A stretch of 64,000 nucleotides of DNA from Lachnospiraceae bacterium (GTDB lineage: Bacteria; Bacillota; Clostridia; Lachnospirales; Lachnospiraceae). Positions 53,040 to 62,713 of this stretch are shown piece by piece. Positions within the stretch are counted from its first letter, which is position 1. Each line of letters begins with the position of its first letter. The stretch spans positions 57,389 to 121,388 of the forward strand of contig JAQUXP010000007.1 in assembly GCA_028692395.1 (NCBI GenBank), read 5' to 3'. Position numbers and translations under genes: made by a program. The notes under the pieces were generated by a model. It was not told the DNA's origin. It saw only the letters and a program-made list of their open reading frames with translations, and made no database searches.

Positions 53040-54878
53040 ATGACAAAAGAAGAAGTATTAAAGAAATATTTTGGTTACAGCGAGTTTCGGGAGGGGCAGG
53101 CGCCTCTGATTGACAGTATTTTGTCGGGGAAGGATACCTTTGGAATTATACCGACCTCCGGTGGAAAATCCCTTTGTTATCAGATACCGGCACTGCTTTT
53201 TCCGGGAATTACGCTGGTCATATCCCCTCTGATCTCTCTGATGCGTGATCAGGTGATTGCCCTGAATGAGGCCGGAGTTCACGCGGCATATCTGAACAGC
53301 TCTCTGACCCAGGGACAGTATTATAAGGCTCTGGAGAATATGAAACAGGGACAGTATAAGATTGTATATGTGGCACCGGAGCGTTTGCTGACGGATTCCT
53401 TCCTGCAGGCGGCATCCCAGGTAGAGATTTCCATGGTCAGTGTGGATGAGGCTCACTGTATCTCTCAGTGGGGGCAGGATTTTAGACCCAGCTATCTGAA
53501 GGTGATTGAATTTATCGCATATCTGCCAACACGTCCGGTAGTCAGTGCATTTACCGCAACCGCAACAAAGCAGGTCCGGGAGGATGTGATCGCACTTTTG
53601 CGTCTGAAGGATCCCACCATATTAATCACGGGATTTGACCGTGAGAATCTGAAGTTTTCTGTGCTGCATCCCAAAGACCGCTATCAGGTTACTGCGGATT
53701 ATGTGAAGGAGCACAGGGAGGAATGCGGGATTATCTACTGTCTTACCAGAAAGCTTGTGGAGGAGGTGGCAGAGAAGCTGCAGCAGGAGGGTATCAGCGT
53801 TACCCGGTATCACGCAGGCTTAAGTGACGGGGAGCGCAGACAGAATCAGGATGCATTCATCTACGATCAAAAGCAGGTTATGGTGGCGACCAACGCATTT
53901 GGAATGGGAATCGACAAGTCGAATGTCCGGTATGTGATTCACTACAATATGCCTAAAAATATAGAAAGTTACTATCAGGAAGCGGGAAGAGCGGGAAGAG
54001 ATGGATTGAATTCCGAGTGTATCCTGCTTTATGGAGGACAGGATGTGGTGACGAATCAGTTCTTTATCGACAGGCAGCAGGAGGCGGAGGCCGAGATGGA
54101 GCCCCAGCAGGTAGCGGCGGTGAAGGAAAGTGAACGGGAGCGTCTGCGAAAGATGACCTTTTACTGTTTTACCAATGATTGTCTCCGGGAATATATCCTG
54201 AATTATTTTGGGGAGAAGGCGCCAAACTACTGTGGAAACTGCTCCAATTGTCTGACGCAGTTCGAAGATGTGGATATTACAGAGATTGCCAGAAAGCTGA
54301 TCGGCTGTGTGGAGACAAGTCATCAGCGGTACGGAATCGTGATGATCGTGGACACGGTACATGGCAGCACAAATGCCAAAATTCAGCGGTGCCGGATGGA
54401 TGAGAATCCTTATTATGGAACGCTGGGGGAGGTGCCGATACACCGTCTTCGCCAGATTATGAATTATCTTACGCTAAAAGGCTATCTGCTTTTGACCAAT
54501 GACGAATATCCGATCTTAAAGCTTTCCCCACAGTCCCGGCAGTTGGTAAGCCAGGAAGAGCCGCTGATGATGAAGGTGGCAAAGGAACGGGAGAAGACAG
54601 AAGCGAAGAAGGAAAAGAAGGGAAGAAAAGCCAAAATTACGGCAGCATCTCTGGAGGAAGCAGACGAGGAGCTGTTTGAAGGGCTGCGAGCACTTAGAAC
54701 CGAGATTGCAAAAGCAGAGAAGGTTCCTCCCTATATCGTATTCTCAGATAAGACGCTGATACAGATGTGCACCCTGAAGCCCAAAACAAGGGAAGAGATG
54801 CTGGAGGTTTCCGGTGTGGGCGAGGCCAAATATCAGAAGTACGGCGATCGGTTCCTGGAAGTGTTACTTGGATTTTGA
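53040..54878 (+). CDS. recQ: RecQ-family ATP-dependent DNA helicase
   Basis: 3'-5' DNA helicase for recombination repair, 612 aa, full length. Motif 0 YFGYSEFREGQ, Walker A IPTSGGKSLCYQ (the common form is PTGGGKS), DEAH box SVDEAHCISQWGQDFRPSY, motif III SAFTATAT, motif VI YYQEAGRAGRDG; RecQ zinc site with CLREYILNYFG...CGNCSNC; then winged helix and a C-terminal HRDC-like domain (TREEMLEVSGVGEAKYQKYG). It is unrelated to the sugar genes around it and nothing suggests a defence role. It is convergent with the AraC gene, 12 nt apart. Confidence 0.94.
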   Translation: MTKEEVLKKYFGYSEFREGQAPLIDSILSGKDTFGIIPTSGGKSLCYQIPALLFPGITLVISPLISLMRDQVIALNEAGVHAAYLNSSLTQGQYYKALENMKQGQYKIVYVAPERLLTDSFLQAASQVEISMVSVDEAHCISQWGQDFRPSYLKVIEFIAYLPTRPVVSAFTATATKQVREDVIALLRLKDPTILITGFDRENLKFSVLHPKDRYQVTADYVKEHREECGIIYCLTRKLVEEVAEKLQQEGISVTRYHAGLSDGERRQNQDAFIYDQKQVMVATNAFGMGIDKSNVRYVIHYNMPKNIESYYQEAGRAGRDGLNSECILLYGGQDVVTNQFFIDRQQEAEAEMEPQQVAAVKESERERLRKMTFYCFTNDCLREYILNYFGEKAPNYCGNCSNCLTQFEDVDITEIARKLIGCVETSHQRYGIVMIVDTVHGSTNAKIQRCRMDENPYYGTLGEVPIHRLRQIMNYLTLKGYLLLTNDEYPILKLSPQSRQLVSQEEPLMMKVAKEREKTEAKKEKKGRKAKITAASLEEADEELFEGLRALRTEIAKAEKVPPYIVFSDKTLIQMCTLKPKTREEMLEVSGVGEAKYQKYGDRFLEVLLGF

Positions 54879-54890
54879 TCATGGAGCGGA

Positions 54891-55778
54891 TCACTTGTGG
54901 AACAGCATGCGCTTCTCAAAGGAATTACGGTATTCGCTGGGAGTCAGACCAACCACCTTTTTGTATGCCTTTGCAAAGTTGTGGCTGTCGATAAAGCCAA
55001 GAGAAAAAGCAATATCGGTAATCGAAGCATTGGAGTCTGTCAGCATAAAGTTGGCGGTCTCCATTTTATTCGTCAGAATAAACTGCTTCAGGGGAATACC
55101 GGCGATGCTGCCAAACAGATGAGACAGATACTTTTCATTGTAGCCAAAGTGATTGGCAACATCCGTGACCTTCAAGGAGACATGGACATTCGTCTTCACG
55201 TAGTCTATGATATCGTGGTAGATCTGTTTCTGGTTTTTCTTGATTTTTATAGTATCGGCATCATGGAACAGACGAAGCTGATCACAGAGGGTCGAGAGAA
55301 TTACAGTTGCGGAATAATCAAGGGTATGCGTGTGATAATTGCTCCGCACGGCATTTTGCAGCTGTTTCATAAGTACAATAATTTTTTCAGGAGCCGGGAT
55401 GGCGCCCTGCATGGGCAGCAGCAGAGAGGTATCCGACAGAGAAGCCAGGCATTCGCCGTACTTTTCGTCGGGTATCTCTTTTTTGATGGGAGCGGCTGCA
55501 TCCTCAAAGTGCATCCAGTAAAAGGAACACGCAGAGGGATAATAGCCCCGCCGCCGGTTGTTCGGTGGGATACCGGGTGGCAGAAGGAGGAATTCGCCCG
55601 CCTTCACCTCGAAGCGGTCCTCATTATAGGCAATATAGAGCGTTCCTTCTGTGATGACAAATAGTTCGTAGTCGATCAGAGGGAAATTCTCATGCACCCA
55701 GTTTTGAGAAGGCGCCTCAAATTTACCGGTATAATTGTAATGCAATGGTTTCGCAATTGACAGTTCAAACGTGTACAT
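54891..55778 (-). CDS. AraC-family regulator of the arabinofuranoside locus
   Basis: The ATG at 55778 (minus strand) follows GAGGTATCTT and is preferred to the track start, giving 295 aa. N-terminal cupin (LFVITEGTLYIAYNEDRFEVKAGEFLLLPPGIP, FYWMHFED) and C-terminal HTH pair (VTDVANHFGYNEKYLSHLFGSIAGIPLKQFI, ITDIAFSLGFIDSHNFAKAYKKVVGLTPSEYR). It is divergent from the GH127 gene, which with the importer further on is its likely target. Confidence 0.9.
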   Translation of the reverse strand: MYTFELSIAKPLHYNYTGKFEAPSQNWVHENFPLIDYELFVITEGTLYIAYNEDRFEVKAGEFLLLPPGIPPNNRRRGYYPSACSFYWMHFEDAAAPIKKEIPDEKYGECLASLSDTSLLLPMQGAIPAPEKIIVLMKQLQNAVRSNYHTHTLDYSATVILSTLCDQLRLFHDADTIKIKKNQKQIYHDIIDYVKTNVHVSLKVTDVANHFGYNEKYLSHLFGSIAGIPLKQFILTNKMETANFMLTDSNASITDIAFSLGFIDSHNFAKAYKKVVGLTPSEYRNSFEKRMLFHK

Positions 55779-55948
55779 AAGATACCTCATTTCAAAAAAA
55801 CAAATCATGGGAAAGTTCCAAAAAACAACAGAGAATCAATCAAAAATAACATATCATTTTTAAGCCCAAATACAAAACGTATTCAAATTATACAATAGAA
55901 ATACTTAAAAGTAAAATAAAACATACAATATAGTCAAAAGGTTAGAAG

Positions 55949-56008
55949 AAGTGTAAATAAGTGAGATGATAAAGGGGTAAAAACAGAAGATATTACTTTC
56001 TTACACTT
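55949..56008. promoter_or_regulatory. Inverted AAGTGTAA / TTACACTT pair in the AraC-GH127 gap
   Basis: Perfect 8-bp arms at 55949-55956 and 56001-56008, centred 52 nt apart, in a 309-nt AT-rich gap with no gene. They could be AraC-type half sites. A clear -10/-35 pair was not found. Confidence 0.35.
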
Positions 56009-56087
56009 TATATAAGCTTTGTAGCTTTACCAAAACAGGCAAAGCGTATATTATGTGCCTACAGATGAGAGAGGAAGGGAACATGAT

Positions 56088-58361
56088 ATGAACAAAACCC
56101 CAAACAGAATCCTGATCCAGGATCTGGCTTACGCAGATATTGAGCTTCAAAGCCCGGAGCTGCTTCATGCAGCGGTGCTGGAACAGCGGTATCTTGCTTC
56201 TCTGGATTCGGATAAGCTGATGACAGGATTTGCGGAGACTGCGGGCTGCCGGGCGAAGGCGATCCGTTATGCCGGATGGGAAAAGACGGAGATTCAGGGA
56301 CATACACTTGGACATTATATGACAGCATTGGCACAGGTCTATGGGGCGATGCCATCACGGGAGCTTAAGGAAAAGACGGAATATATCGTTAGAGAACTGG
56401 AACGTTTTCAGCGTGCAGACGGTTACCTGTTCGCATCCAGGGAGGAAATCTTTGACCGGGTTGAGCAGAAGAAACCGGCGTGGGTGCCCTGGTATACCAT
56501 GCACAAGATCCTGCAGGGCCTGGTGGATATCTATCATTACACCGGCAGTGAGACTGCAAATCGTGTCATGCGAAAACTCGGCATCTGGATCTATGAGCGG
56601 TGCAGTCGATGGGATACGGATATGCAGGCACAGGTACTCTCGGTGGAGTATGGCGGTATGAATGACTGTCTGTATAATCTCTATATGGAAACACAGGATG
56701 AGCGTTTTGCCCAGGCAGCACATAAATTTGATGAGGAGCCGTTGTTTACAGCGATGTGTGAAAAGCGGGATATCCTGAACGGGCTGCATGCAAACACCAC
56801 AATCCCCAAAATCATCGGGGCGGTAAAGCGGTATATTGCACTTGGAGAATCCGAGGAAGACTATCTTAGAGCCGGTAAAAATTTCTGGGAGATGGTACTT
56901 TGTCATCATACCTACATTACAGGCGGAAACAGCGAGTGGGAGCACTTCGGTGAACCCGACATTCTGGATCAGGAGCGGACGGCGTGCAACTGTGAGACCT
57001 GCAATACTTACAATATGCTAAAGCTGTCCAAGCTGTTGTTTATGATCACCGGGGAAGGGAAATATCTGGATTACTATGAGCAGGCATTTACGAACACGAT
57101 CCTCTCATCACAGAATCCTGAAACCGGGATGGGAACTTATTTTCAGCCAATGGCTACCGGATATTTCAAGGTATTCAGCACTCCCTACGACAGCTTCTGG
57201 TGTTGTACCGGAAGCAGTATGGAGAACTTCACAAAGCTGCAGGAAGGCATCTGTTTCCACGACCGACAGACACTCTATATAGGGAGAGCCGCAAGCGCCC
57301 GGGTGTCCTGGCCGGAGAAAAAATTTCGGGTGGTGACCAGTGTATCGGTGGAGGAGAACGTATATAAGGAAGAGATCTGCATCGAGCAGGCAGAGAAAGC
57401 ATCAGTTGCACTGGCGATAAGGATTCCATACTGGGCGAGGGAAGGCTTTCAGATTGCGGTCAATAACAGGAAGACTTCATTTACAGAGAAAAAGGGGTTT
57501 GCAGTTCTTTTACAGCCATGGAAAACGGGGGATGTGATCACGGTATCTATGGAAATGAAGCTTACCATTCACACACTGCCTGACAACAAAAACTGTGCCG
57601 CCTTTCAGTATGGTCCCTATGTTCTGAGCGCAGGGCTTGGAAAGATTATGATGGATACCGATTATACCGGTGTGGATGTGCTGGTTCCAAAGAAAGATAT
57701 TGTGATTCGTGATTATCTGGTCATTGCAGGCACCACAATCGACCAGTGGAAGGAAAATATCGAAGATTATATGAAAAAAGAGCCCGAAAGGCTTGTATTT
57801 ACCATAGAAAATGCCGGTGACACACTGGTATTTACGCCACATTACCGGCGCTATACCGAGCGGTACGGTATCTACTGGAGGCTGTATCAGAAGGAATCCA
57901 AGGAGCTTGGGACACTTCTGAAAAAACAGCAGCAGAAGGAAAAGCTGAAACATTCACAGATTGATGTAATCCCTGTGGGAAATGATCAGTATGAGTTAGC
58001 GCATCATATCCGGGGAGAAAAAACAGACATCATCCGTGAGGATGGACATGTAGGTAGATTTCTTAAGGAAGACGGCTATGTCACCTACGACATGAAGCCG
58101 GGAGATACAGAGCAGTCGCTGTGTGTCACCTACTGTAGAAAGGATGCTAAAGGCATCCTGGAGATCTTTCTGGATGAGCGGCTGTTTGTGACGGAGATAA
58201 TTGAAGAAGGCGTGGGATATTACAGCAGGGAATACGACATTCCAGCAGAATTCATACAGGGAAATAACACGTTAAGCGTGAGATTTCATAACAAAAACAT
58301 GCAGTGTACGACGCATATTTTTGACGAGGTATTTCTTAAAAAGAAGGAGGAAGTAGTGTGA
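56088..58361 (+). CDS. GH127 beta-L-arabinofuranosidase
   Basis: Removes beta-L-arabinofuranose from plant arabino-oligosaccharides or hydroxyproline-linked arabinans. The start is ATG 56088 behind GAGGAAGGGAAC, giving 757 aa without signal peptide, so it is cytoplasmic. An (alpha/alpha)6 barrel carries the GH127 zinc-thiolate signature: TACNCETCNTYN (Cys300, Cys302, Cys305) and FWCCTGSSMENF (Cys372, Cys373), with the acidic GEPDIL just upstream. In this family a Cys is the nucleophile and a zinc site holds it. C-terminal beta domains end at FDEVFLKK. An IS110 element now separates it from the importer genes. Confidence 0.93.
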   Translation: MNKTPNRILIQDLAYADIELQSPELLHAAVLEQRYLASLDSDKLMTGFAETAGCRAKAIRYAGWEKTEIQGHTLGHYMTALAQVYGAMPSRELKEKTEYIVRELERFQRADGYLFASREEIFDRVEQKKPAWVPWYTMHKILQGLVDIYHYTGSETANRVMRKLGIWIYERCSRWDTDMQAQVLSVEYGGMNDCLYNLYMETQDERFAQAAHKFDEEPLFTAMCEKRDILNGLHANTTIPKIIGAVKRYIALGESEEDYLRAGKNFWEMVLCHHTYITGGNSEWEHFGEPDILDQERTACNCETCNTYNMLKLSKLLFMITGEGKYLDYYEQAFTNTILSSQNPETGMGTYFQPMATGYFKVFSTPYDSFWCCTGSSMENFTKLQEGICFHDRQTLYIGRAASARVSWPEKKFRVVTSVSVEENVYKEEICIEQAEKASVALAIRIPYWAREGFQIAVNNRKTSFTEKKGFAVLLQPWKTGDVITVSMEMKLTIHTLPDNKNCAAFQYGPYVLSAGLGKIMMDTDYTGVDVLVPKKDIVIRDYLVIAGTTIDQWKENIEDYMKKEPERLVFTIENAGDTLVFTPHYRRYTERYGIYWRLYQKESKELGTLLKKQQQKEKLKHSQIDVIPVGNDQYELAHHIRGEKTDIIREDGHVGRFLKEDGYVTYDMKPGDTEQSLCVTYCRKDAKGILEIFLDERLFVTEIIEEGVGYYSREYDIPAEFIQGNNTLSVRFHNKNMQCTTHIFDEVFLKKKEEVV

Positions 58362-58448
58362 AAGAAAGTAGAGGTCAGCCACAAAGGGGCGCACTTAAAC
58401 AAGCTGTCAAAAATGACAACTTTTAAAAAGTAGATTACTGATGATCAG

Positions 58449-59732
58449 TTAGGAAGCTAGAGGTTCTTTTGGTGGTGGATATAGTCCTTCACGTTCTAAT
58501 AACTTCATTGCTTGCTTAATAGCTTTTGCCTTTTGTTTTTCTACAAGGACTTCAGGCATATCGATTTTGTACAAATCGCTTGGATTCCATGCTTCACCAG
58601 TTGATAGCATCTGGTAGATTGCAGTAAGAATCATACGAGCGATAGCAACGATGGCTCTTTTCTTGCCACGGCGTTTCATAAGAGATTCATATTTCTTTTT
58701 GTAGTAAGGAGACTTTTCAGATTTAACGGCTGCATGAGCACACTGTACTAATGCAGGTTTGAGGTAAACTCCAGCACGTGTAATCCGAACAGATTTCTTC
58801 TTACCACCAGTTTCATTTCTGCCAGGGACTAAGCCAGCCCAACAGCATAAGCGTTTTGAAGAGCAGAATTGAGACATATCAATCCCTATTTCGGAGATGA
58901 TAGTGATTGCACTGTCACGTTTAACACCCGGAATAGTCATTAGGAACCGGATAGCATTTTCATAATCAGGATCAGAAGAAATCATAGATTCTATCATAGA
59001 GTCTACATCATTTATCTCTGCTGTGATATAATCCATATGTGCGCGTACGAGGCGCATACGATATTTTTGTGGATCAGTCATCTGGTATCCTTCAATGGAT
59101 TCAATCACAGCATCTTCTTTGGATTTGAGACGTCTGAGAAGTTTAGAAGCGATTTCTTCATGGTTGATAAAATTGTCAGTCTGTTCAAGCAGGTAGTCAA
59201 TAATGGATGTAGATGACTTCCCAAAGATATCGGAAACAACAGAATCTAAAGCGACATTACAAACAGTAAGCGCATTCTGATATCTATTTTTTTCACTGGA
59301 GCGACAGCAAACCAGCTTATAGCGATACCGTGTATATTCCCGTAAAATACGGATTTTTTTACAAGGTATGTAGCTGCCTCGCACAAGTCCAAGACGGAAT
59401 AAGTCTCCAATCCATTTAGAATCTTTGGTGTCATCTTTGTTGCCTTTTACAGCTTTTACCCATTTAGGGTTAGCGATGGTAACATTAATTACATCTTCCA
59501 GAAGATTAAAAACAGGAACCCAGTATTTACCAGTGGATTCCATACAGACATCATGGCAATCATTTTCGAGAAGCCATTGCTTGAACTCAAGAATAGAGTT
59601 GTTAAAGGTGGAAAATCGTTTTTTCTGGTAAGAAGGTTCGACGCCACCAGTGGTCTTGACGATTGTGGCAACGAGAAAAGATTTGTGAACATCGACACCA
59701 CAACAGGTTAGGTAAGTAACTTTCATAGTCAT
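58449..59732 (-). CDS. IS110-family transposase (DEDD recombinase)
   Basis: RNA-guided DEDD recombinase of the IS110 family. The start is the ATG at 59732 after AAAGGAGT; the track's 59789 start is upstream of that site. It is 427 aa. N-terminal RuvC-like domain: CCGVDVHKSFLVATIV and CMESTGKYWVPVFNLL; C-terminal domain with MTIPGVKRDSAITIISEIGIDMSQF and CCWAGLVPGRNETGGKKKSVRITRAGVYLKPALVQCAHAA. It appears intact, so the element may be active. IS110 members read a bridge RNA from the noncoding end upstream of the transposase. Confidence 0.95.
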   Translation of the reverse strand: MTMKVTYLTCCGVDVHKSFLVATIVKTTGGVEPSYQKKRFSTFNNSILEFKQWLLENDCHDVCMESTGKYWVPVFNLLEDVINVTIANPKWVKAVKGNKDDTKDSKWIGDLFRLGLVRGSYIPCKKIRILREYTRYRYKLVCCRSSEKNRYQNALTVCNVALDSVVSDIFGKSSTSIIDYLLEQTDNFINHEEIASKLLRRLKSKEDAVIESIEGYQMTDPQKYRMRLVRAHMDYITAEINDVDSMIESMISSDPDYENAIRFLMTIPGVKRDSAITIISEIGIDMSQFCSSKRLCCWAGLVPGRNETGGKKKSVRITRAGVYLKPALVQCAHAAVKSEKSPYYKKKYESLMKRRGKKRAIVAIARMILTAIYQMLSTGEAWNPSDLYKIDMPEVLVEKQKAKAIKQAMKLLEREGLYPPPKEPLAS

Positions 59733-59950
59733 ACTCCTTTCGTAAAAAGATAAGAAGCCATTGACTGAACTGCCACACAATTTAACCAAGGCGTTAAAAC
59801 AATTCTTAGTGTACGGACTCGTAGTACCACTTATTTGTGCTTGAAAAGGCAGAACTTACACTGATTAAAATGCTGTCTAAAACGAGAAAGAATTTACAAC
59901 TCCTCCTCCCGTGCTTTGTAGTATAGCTTCTTGAAGTTATTATCTCATGG
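59733..59950 (-). ncRNA. Candidate IS110 bridge-RNA region
   Basis: A 218-nt noncoding stretch upstream of the transposase start, the position where IS110 elements encode their bridge RNA. Short self-complementary pieces are present (for example CTTCAAGAAG on the minus strand), but I did not derive a fold or guide loops. The call rests on family knowledge and location. Confidence 0.4.
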
Positions 59951-59986
59951 AGTAGAGGTTTTGAAAATCTTTCATTACTATTTGTG

Positions 59987-60006
59987 CCGCGCCCGAAGGC
60001 GCGCGG
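59987..60006 (+). promoter_or_regulatory. GC-rich hairpin at the ribosome-site edge of the binding-protein gene
   Basis: CCGCGCC-CGAA-GGCGCGCGG folds into a short, very stable GC stem with one bulge, ending 13 nt before the ATG of the binding protein. It stands out in AT-rich surroundings. It might block translation, or be a stabilising 5' hairpin left by RNA processing. Confidence 0.45.
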
Positions 60007-60019
60007 AATGGAGATTAAA

Positions 60020-61732
60020 ATGAAGAAGAAACTGGTATCAATCTTATTAACAGCTACAATGGCGGCAGGAATGCTTGCAGGATGCGGGGGTGCACCGGCA
60101 GCAACATCTACCACAGGAGCTTCATCCGCATCATCTGAGGCGGCAGCGACGTCTTCCGGTGCAGCAGAAGAGACAGAAAGCGTAAAAGGAACGACTGGAA
60201 GTGGAAGTACCCATCTGAGTGCCCTGTTCGTGGCACATCCACTGACTGAAAGTGTTTCCGACATGAAGTGGCTGGAGGAAATCTGCGATGCGGCCGATGT
60301 AACGGTAGAGTGGGAGATGATCTACACAGACTGGCTGACCGTAAAATCCACAAGATTCGCAGCAGGGGATATCCCGGATCTTTTGTTTAATGCCACTTTG
60401 GATTCTGATTATACAACTTATAACGGACTGTTCCAGGATCTTTCTGAGCTGATTGAGAAGGACGCTCCGAATATCCAGACAATGTTTGAGGAAGAGCCTG
60501 ACACGAAGGTACTTGCAACTACGATGGAGGGCGAAATATACGGAACACCAAAATTCCAGGGAAAATGGCCGGAGACGAATACGGTTATGTTTATCAACCA
60601 GACCTGGCTTGATAACCTTGGATTAAAGCAGCCGACCACATTTACTGAGCTTGAGGAAGTATTAAAGGCATTCAAAGAGCAGGATGCCAACGGCAACGGT
60701 GATGCAAGCGATGAGATCCCTATGGATTACAATGCTTACGGTGGAAACAATGCCTGGTTTAACAGTGCCTATTCTCTCACAAACCTGATGGGTGCCATGG
60801 GAATTCAGCTGACCGACTGGGGCACAGATGCATATTTTGCAGAGGATGGAACCGTAAAAAACTATGCAGTGGACGAGCGATATAAACTGTTTATGAAATA
60901 TCTGCAGAATCTCTACGCAGAAGGTCTGATTAACGAAAATGCACTGACAAACGATTACTCTGCATTCCAGTCTCTCTCCAGAGGCAATGAGAACGGTGAC
61001 GCATCTGTAGGTGTGGTATTCGGATGGGAAGAGACCGATAAATTCGGTGAGACCCTGGCATCTCAGTATAAGGCACTTGCTCCCCTTGATTACGATATCG
61101 ACTGTGCAGCAGGAACCTATGACACAAGATGGAGAAATGACTTTACCGGACTTAACATGTCGGCAAACCGTGTCTGCATGAGCGCAAAATGTGAAAATCA
61201 GGATGCAGCGATGAAGTTCATCGATCAGTTCTACGATCAGACACACAGTGTAGAGTCACTGTTTGGCGGTATCTCAGATGGCAATATTGAGCAGGTGGAC
61301 GACACAACTTATAATGTACTGCCTCCTCAGGATTCCGAGACAGATGCAGGTACCTGGAAATGGACCACTGCATTTGCTGATAACGGACCGATGTATATCC
61401 GTCAGGCGATTACCCTGAACATGTCTCAGGATATGACAAATGCGCTGAATGAGCGTACCGTATACACTGATACGATTGCAAAGGCAACAACAGAGGATAC
61501 CTATCCCCAGATGTTTATGAAATATTCTGCTGAGGATCAGAACGCCATGGCAGTTGCTCAGGCAAACATTAACAACATTATTGATAACTACTGGTCACTG
61601 TGGATGACAGGTCAGTCCGATATTGATGCTGACTGGGATTCCTATGTGGAAAGCGTTGATGCTGCAGGTCTGCAGGATATCCTGAAGATCCGTCAGACAG
61701 CATTTGATACCTACCTTGCGGGACAGAAATAA
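60020..61732 (+). CDS. Extracellular binding lipoprotein, LplA type (arabino-oligosaccharide candidate)
   Basis: The start is the ATG at 60020 after AATGGAGATTAA; the track start at 59984 lies in the upstream GC hairpin. It is 570 aa: lipoprotein signal (AAGMLAGCGG), Ala/Ser/Glu linker, then binding fold (HLSALFVAHPLTESVSDMKWLEEICDAADVTVEWEMIY, AGDIPDLLFNATLDSDYTTYNG, YGTPKFQGKWPETNTVMFINQTWLDNLG). DANGNGDASDEIPMDYNAYG resembles a calcium-binding loop seen in this class. With GH127 and the two permeases it should import arabinose-containing oligosaccharides. Confidence 0.9.
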   Translation: MKKKLVSILLTATMAAGMLAGCGGAPAATSTTGASSASSEAAATSSGAAEETESVKGTTGSGSTHLSALFVAHPLTESVSDMKWLEEICDAADVTVEWEMIYTDWLTVKSTRFAAGDIPDLLFNATLDSDYTTYNGLFQDLSELIEKDAPNIQTMFEEEPDTKVLATTMEGEIYGTPKFQGKWPETNTVMFINQTWLDNLGLKQPTTFTELEEVLKAFKEQDANGNGDASDEIPMDYNAYGGNNAWFNSAYSLTNLMGAMGIQLTDWGTDAYFAEDGTVKNYAVDERYKLFMKYLQNLYAEGLINENALTNDYSAFQSLSRGNENGDASVGVVFGWEETDKFGETLASQYKALAPLDYDIDCAAGTYDTRWRNDFTGLNMSANRVCMSAKCENQDAAMKFIDQFYDQTHSVESLFGGISDGNIEQVDDTTYNVLPPQDSETDAGTWKWTTAFADNGPMYIRQAITLNMSQDMTNALNERTVYTDTIAKATTEDTYPQMFMKYSAEDQNAMAVAQANINNIIDNYWSLWMTGQSDIDADWDSYVESVDAAGLQDILKIRQTAFDTYLAGQK

Positions 61733-61771
61733 TACAGCAGACAGATTAGAAACACGGGAGGTAGAACGATA

Positions 61772-62701
61772 ATGAAACAAAAAAAGCCTCGATTGGGCGT
61801 AAAAAAATATTTTCAGCATACATGGCAGCTTTGGGTCATGCTGCTCCCGGCCATGCTTTACATACTGATCTTCTGTTATGTGCCCATGTATGGTATTCAG
61901 CTGGCATTCCGTGAATACAGCTTCGATGCAGGCATCACCGGAGGTCAGTGGGTCGGAATGAAATATTTCAATCAGTATTTCCAGAGCCCGATGTTCTGGA
62001 GCACTTTGAAAAATACCTTTGTGATTGCGGGAACCAGTATTCTCTTTGGATTCCCGGCACCGATCATTCTTGCGATGGTCATTAACCAGATACGTAATAA
62101 AAAGTGGAAAAAGGTCGTACAGACCACTGTCTACATTCCGTATTTCATTTCCGTCGTGGTACTGGTGTCCATGATGAACGTTATGCTCTCCAACGGAAGC
62201 GGCGTTCTCAGCAATTTCCTCAAGGATCTTCATCTGGTAGGAGAGAGTACCAATATTCTCGGAAGCGCAAAGACTTTTACGCCGCTCTATGTGATCTCAG
62301 GTATCTGGCAGAGCATGGGATGGAACAGTATTATCTTCATCGCCGCACTCTCCGGAGTCGATACGCAGCTTTATGATGCATGTAAAATTGACGGAGCCAA
62401 CCGCTGGCAGACCATGATTCATATTGATCTGCCGGCGATCATGCCGACAATCATCATTTTGCTTATTATGAATATGGGAAGTATCTTAAATGTAGGATTT
62501 GACAAGGTATATCTGATGCAGAACAGTCTGAATCTGGGAGCATCGCAGGTAATCTCTACCTATGTATATTCCGTGGGTATCAAATCTTCCCAGTTTAGCT
62601 TTGGTGCAGCAGTCGGTCTTTTTAATACCGTTATTAATTTCGTATTTCTGGTTGTAACGAACGCTGTTGCGAAACGTACCTCCGGAACCGGTTTGATGTA
62701 A
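61772..62701 (+). CDS. ABC transporter permease, LplB type
   Basis: It is 309 aa with six predicted helices. The N-terminus QHTWQLWVMLLPAMLYILIFCYVPMYGIQLAF and coupling loop QLYDACKIDGANRWQTMIHIDLPAIM are typical. GGGAGGTAGAAC precedes the ATG. It follows its binding protein by 39 nt. Confidence 0.92.
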   Translation: MKQKKPRLGVKKYFQHTWQLWVMLLPAMLYILIFCYVPMYGIQLAFREYSFDAGITGGQWVGMKYFNQYFQSPMFWSTLKNTFVIAGTSILFGFPAPIILAMVINQIRNKKWKKVVQTTVYIPYFISVVVLVSMMNVMLSNGSGVLSNFLKDLHLVGESTNILGSAKTFTPLYVISGIWQSMGWNSIIFIAALSGVDTQLYDACKIDGANRWQTMIHIDLPAIMPTIIILLIMNMGSILNVGFDKVYLMQNSLNLGASQVISTYVYSVGIKSSQFSFGAAVGLFNTVINFVFLVVTNAVAKRTSGTGLM

Positions 62702-62713
62702 GGAGGCTGGAAG

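Larger units (their letters stand above)
58376..59959 (-). mobile_element. IS110-family insertion (boundaries inferred)
   Basis: An IS110 transposase with noncoding flanks lies between GH127 and its importer. AGTAGAGGT occurs at 58367-58375 and again at 59951-59959; removing everything between would restore a short gap (GAAAGAAAGTAGAGGTTTTGAAAATC). On the minus strand the shared sequence is ACCTCTACT, which contains CT, the core dinucleotide reported for IS110 elements. No terminal inverted repeats are seen, as expected for the family. Boundaries may be off by some tens of bases. Confidence 0.5.

Noticed and set aside
53040-54878. RecQ as part of a defence island
   Set aside because: Standard full-length RecQ with no nuclease, methylase or other defence gene nearby.
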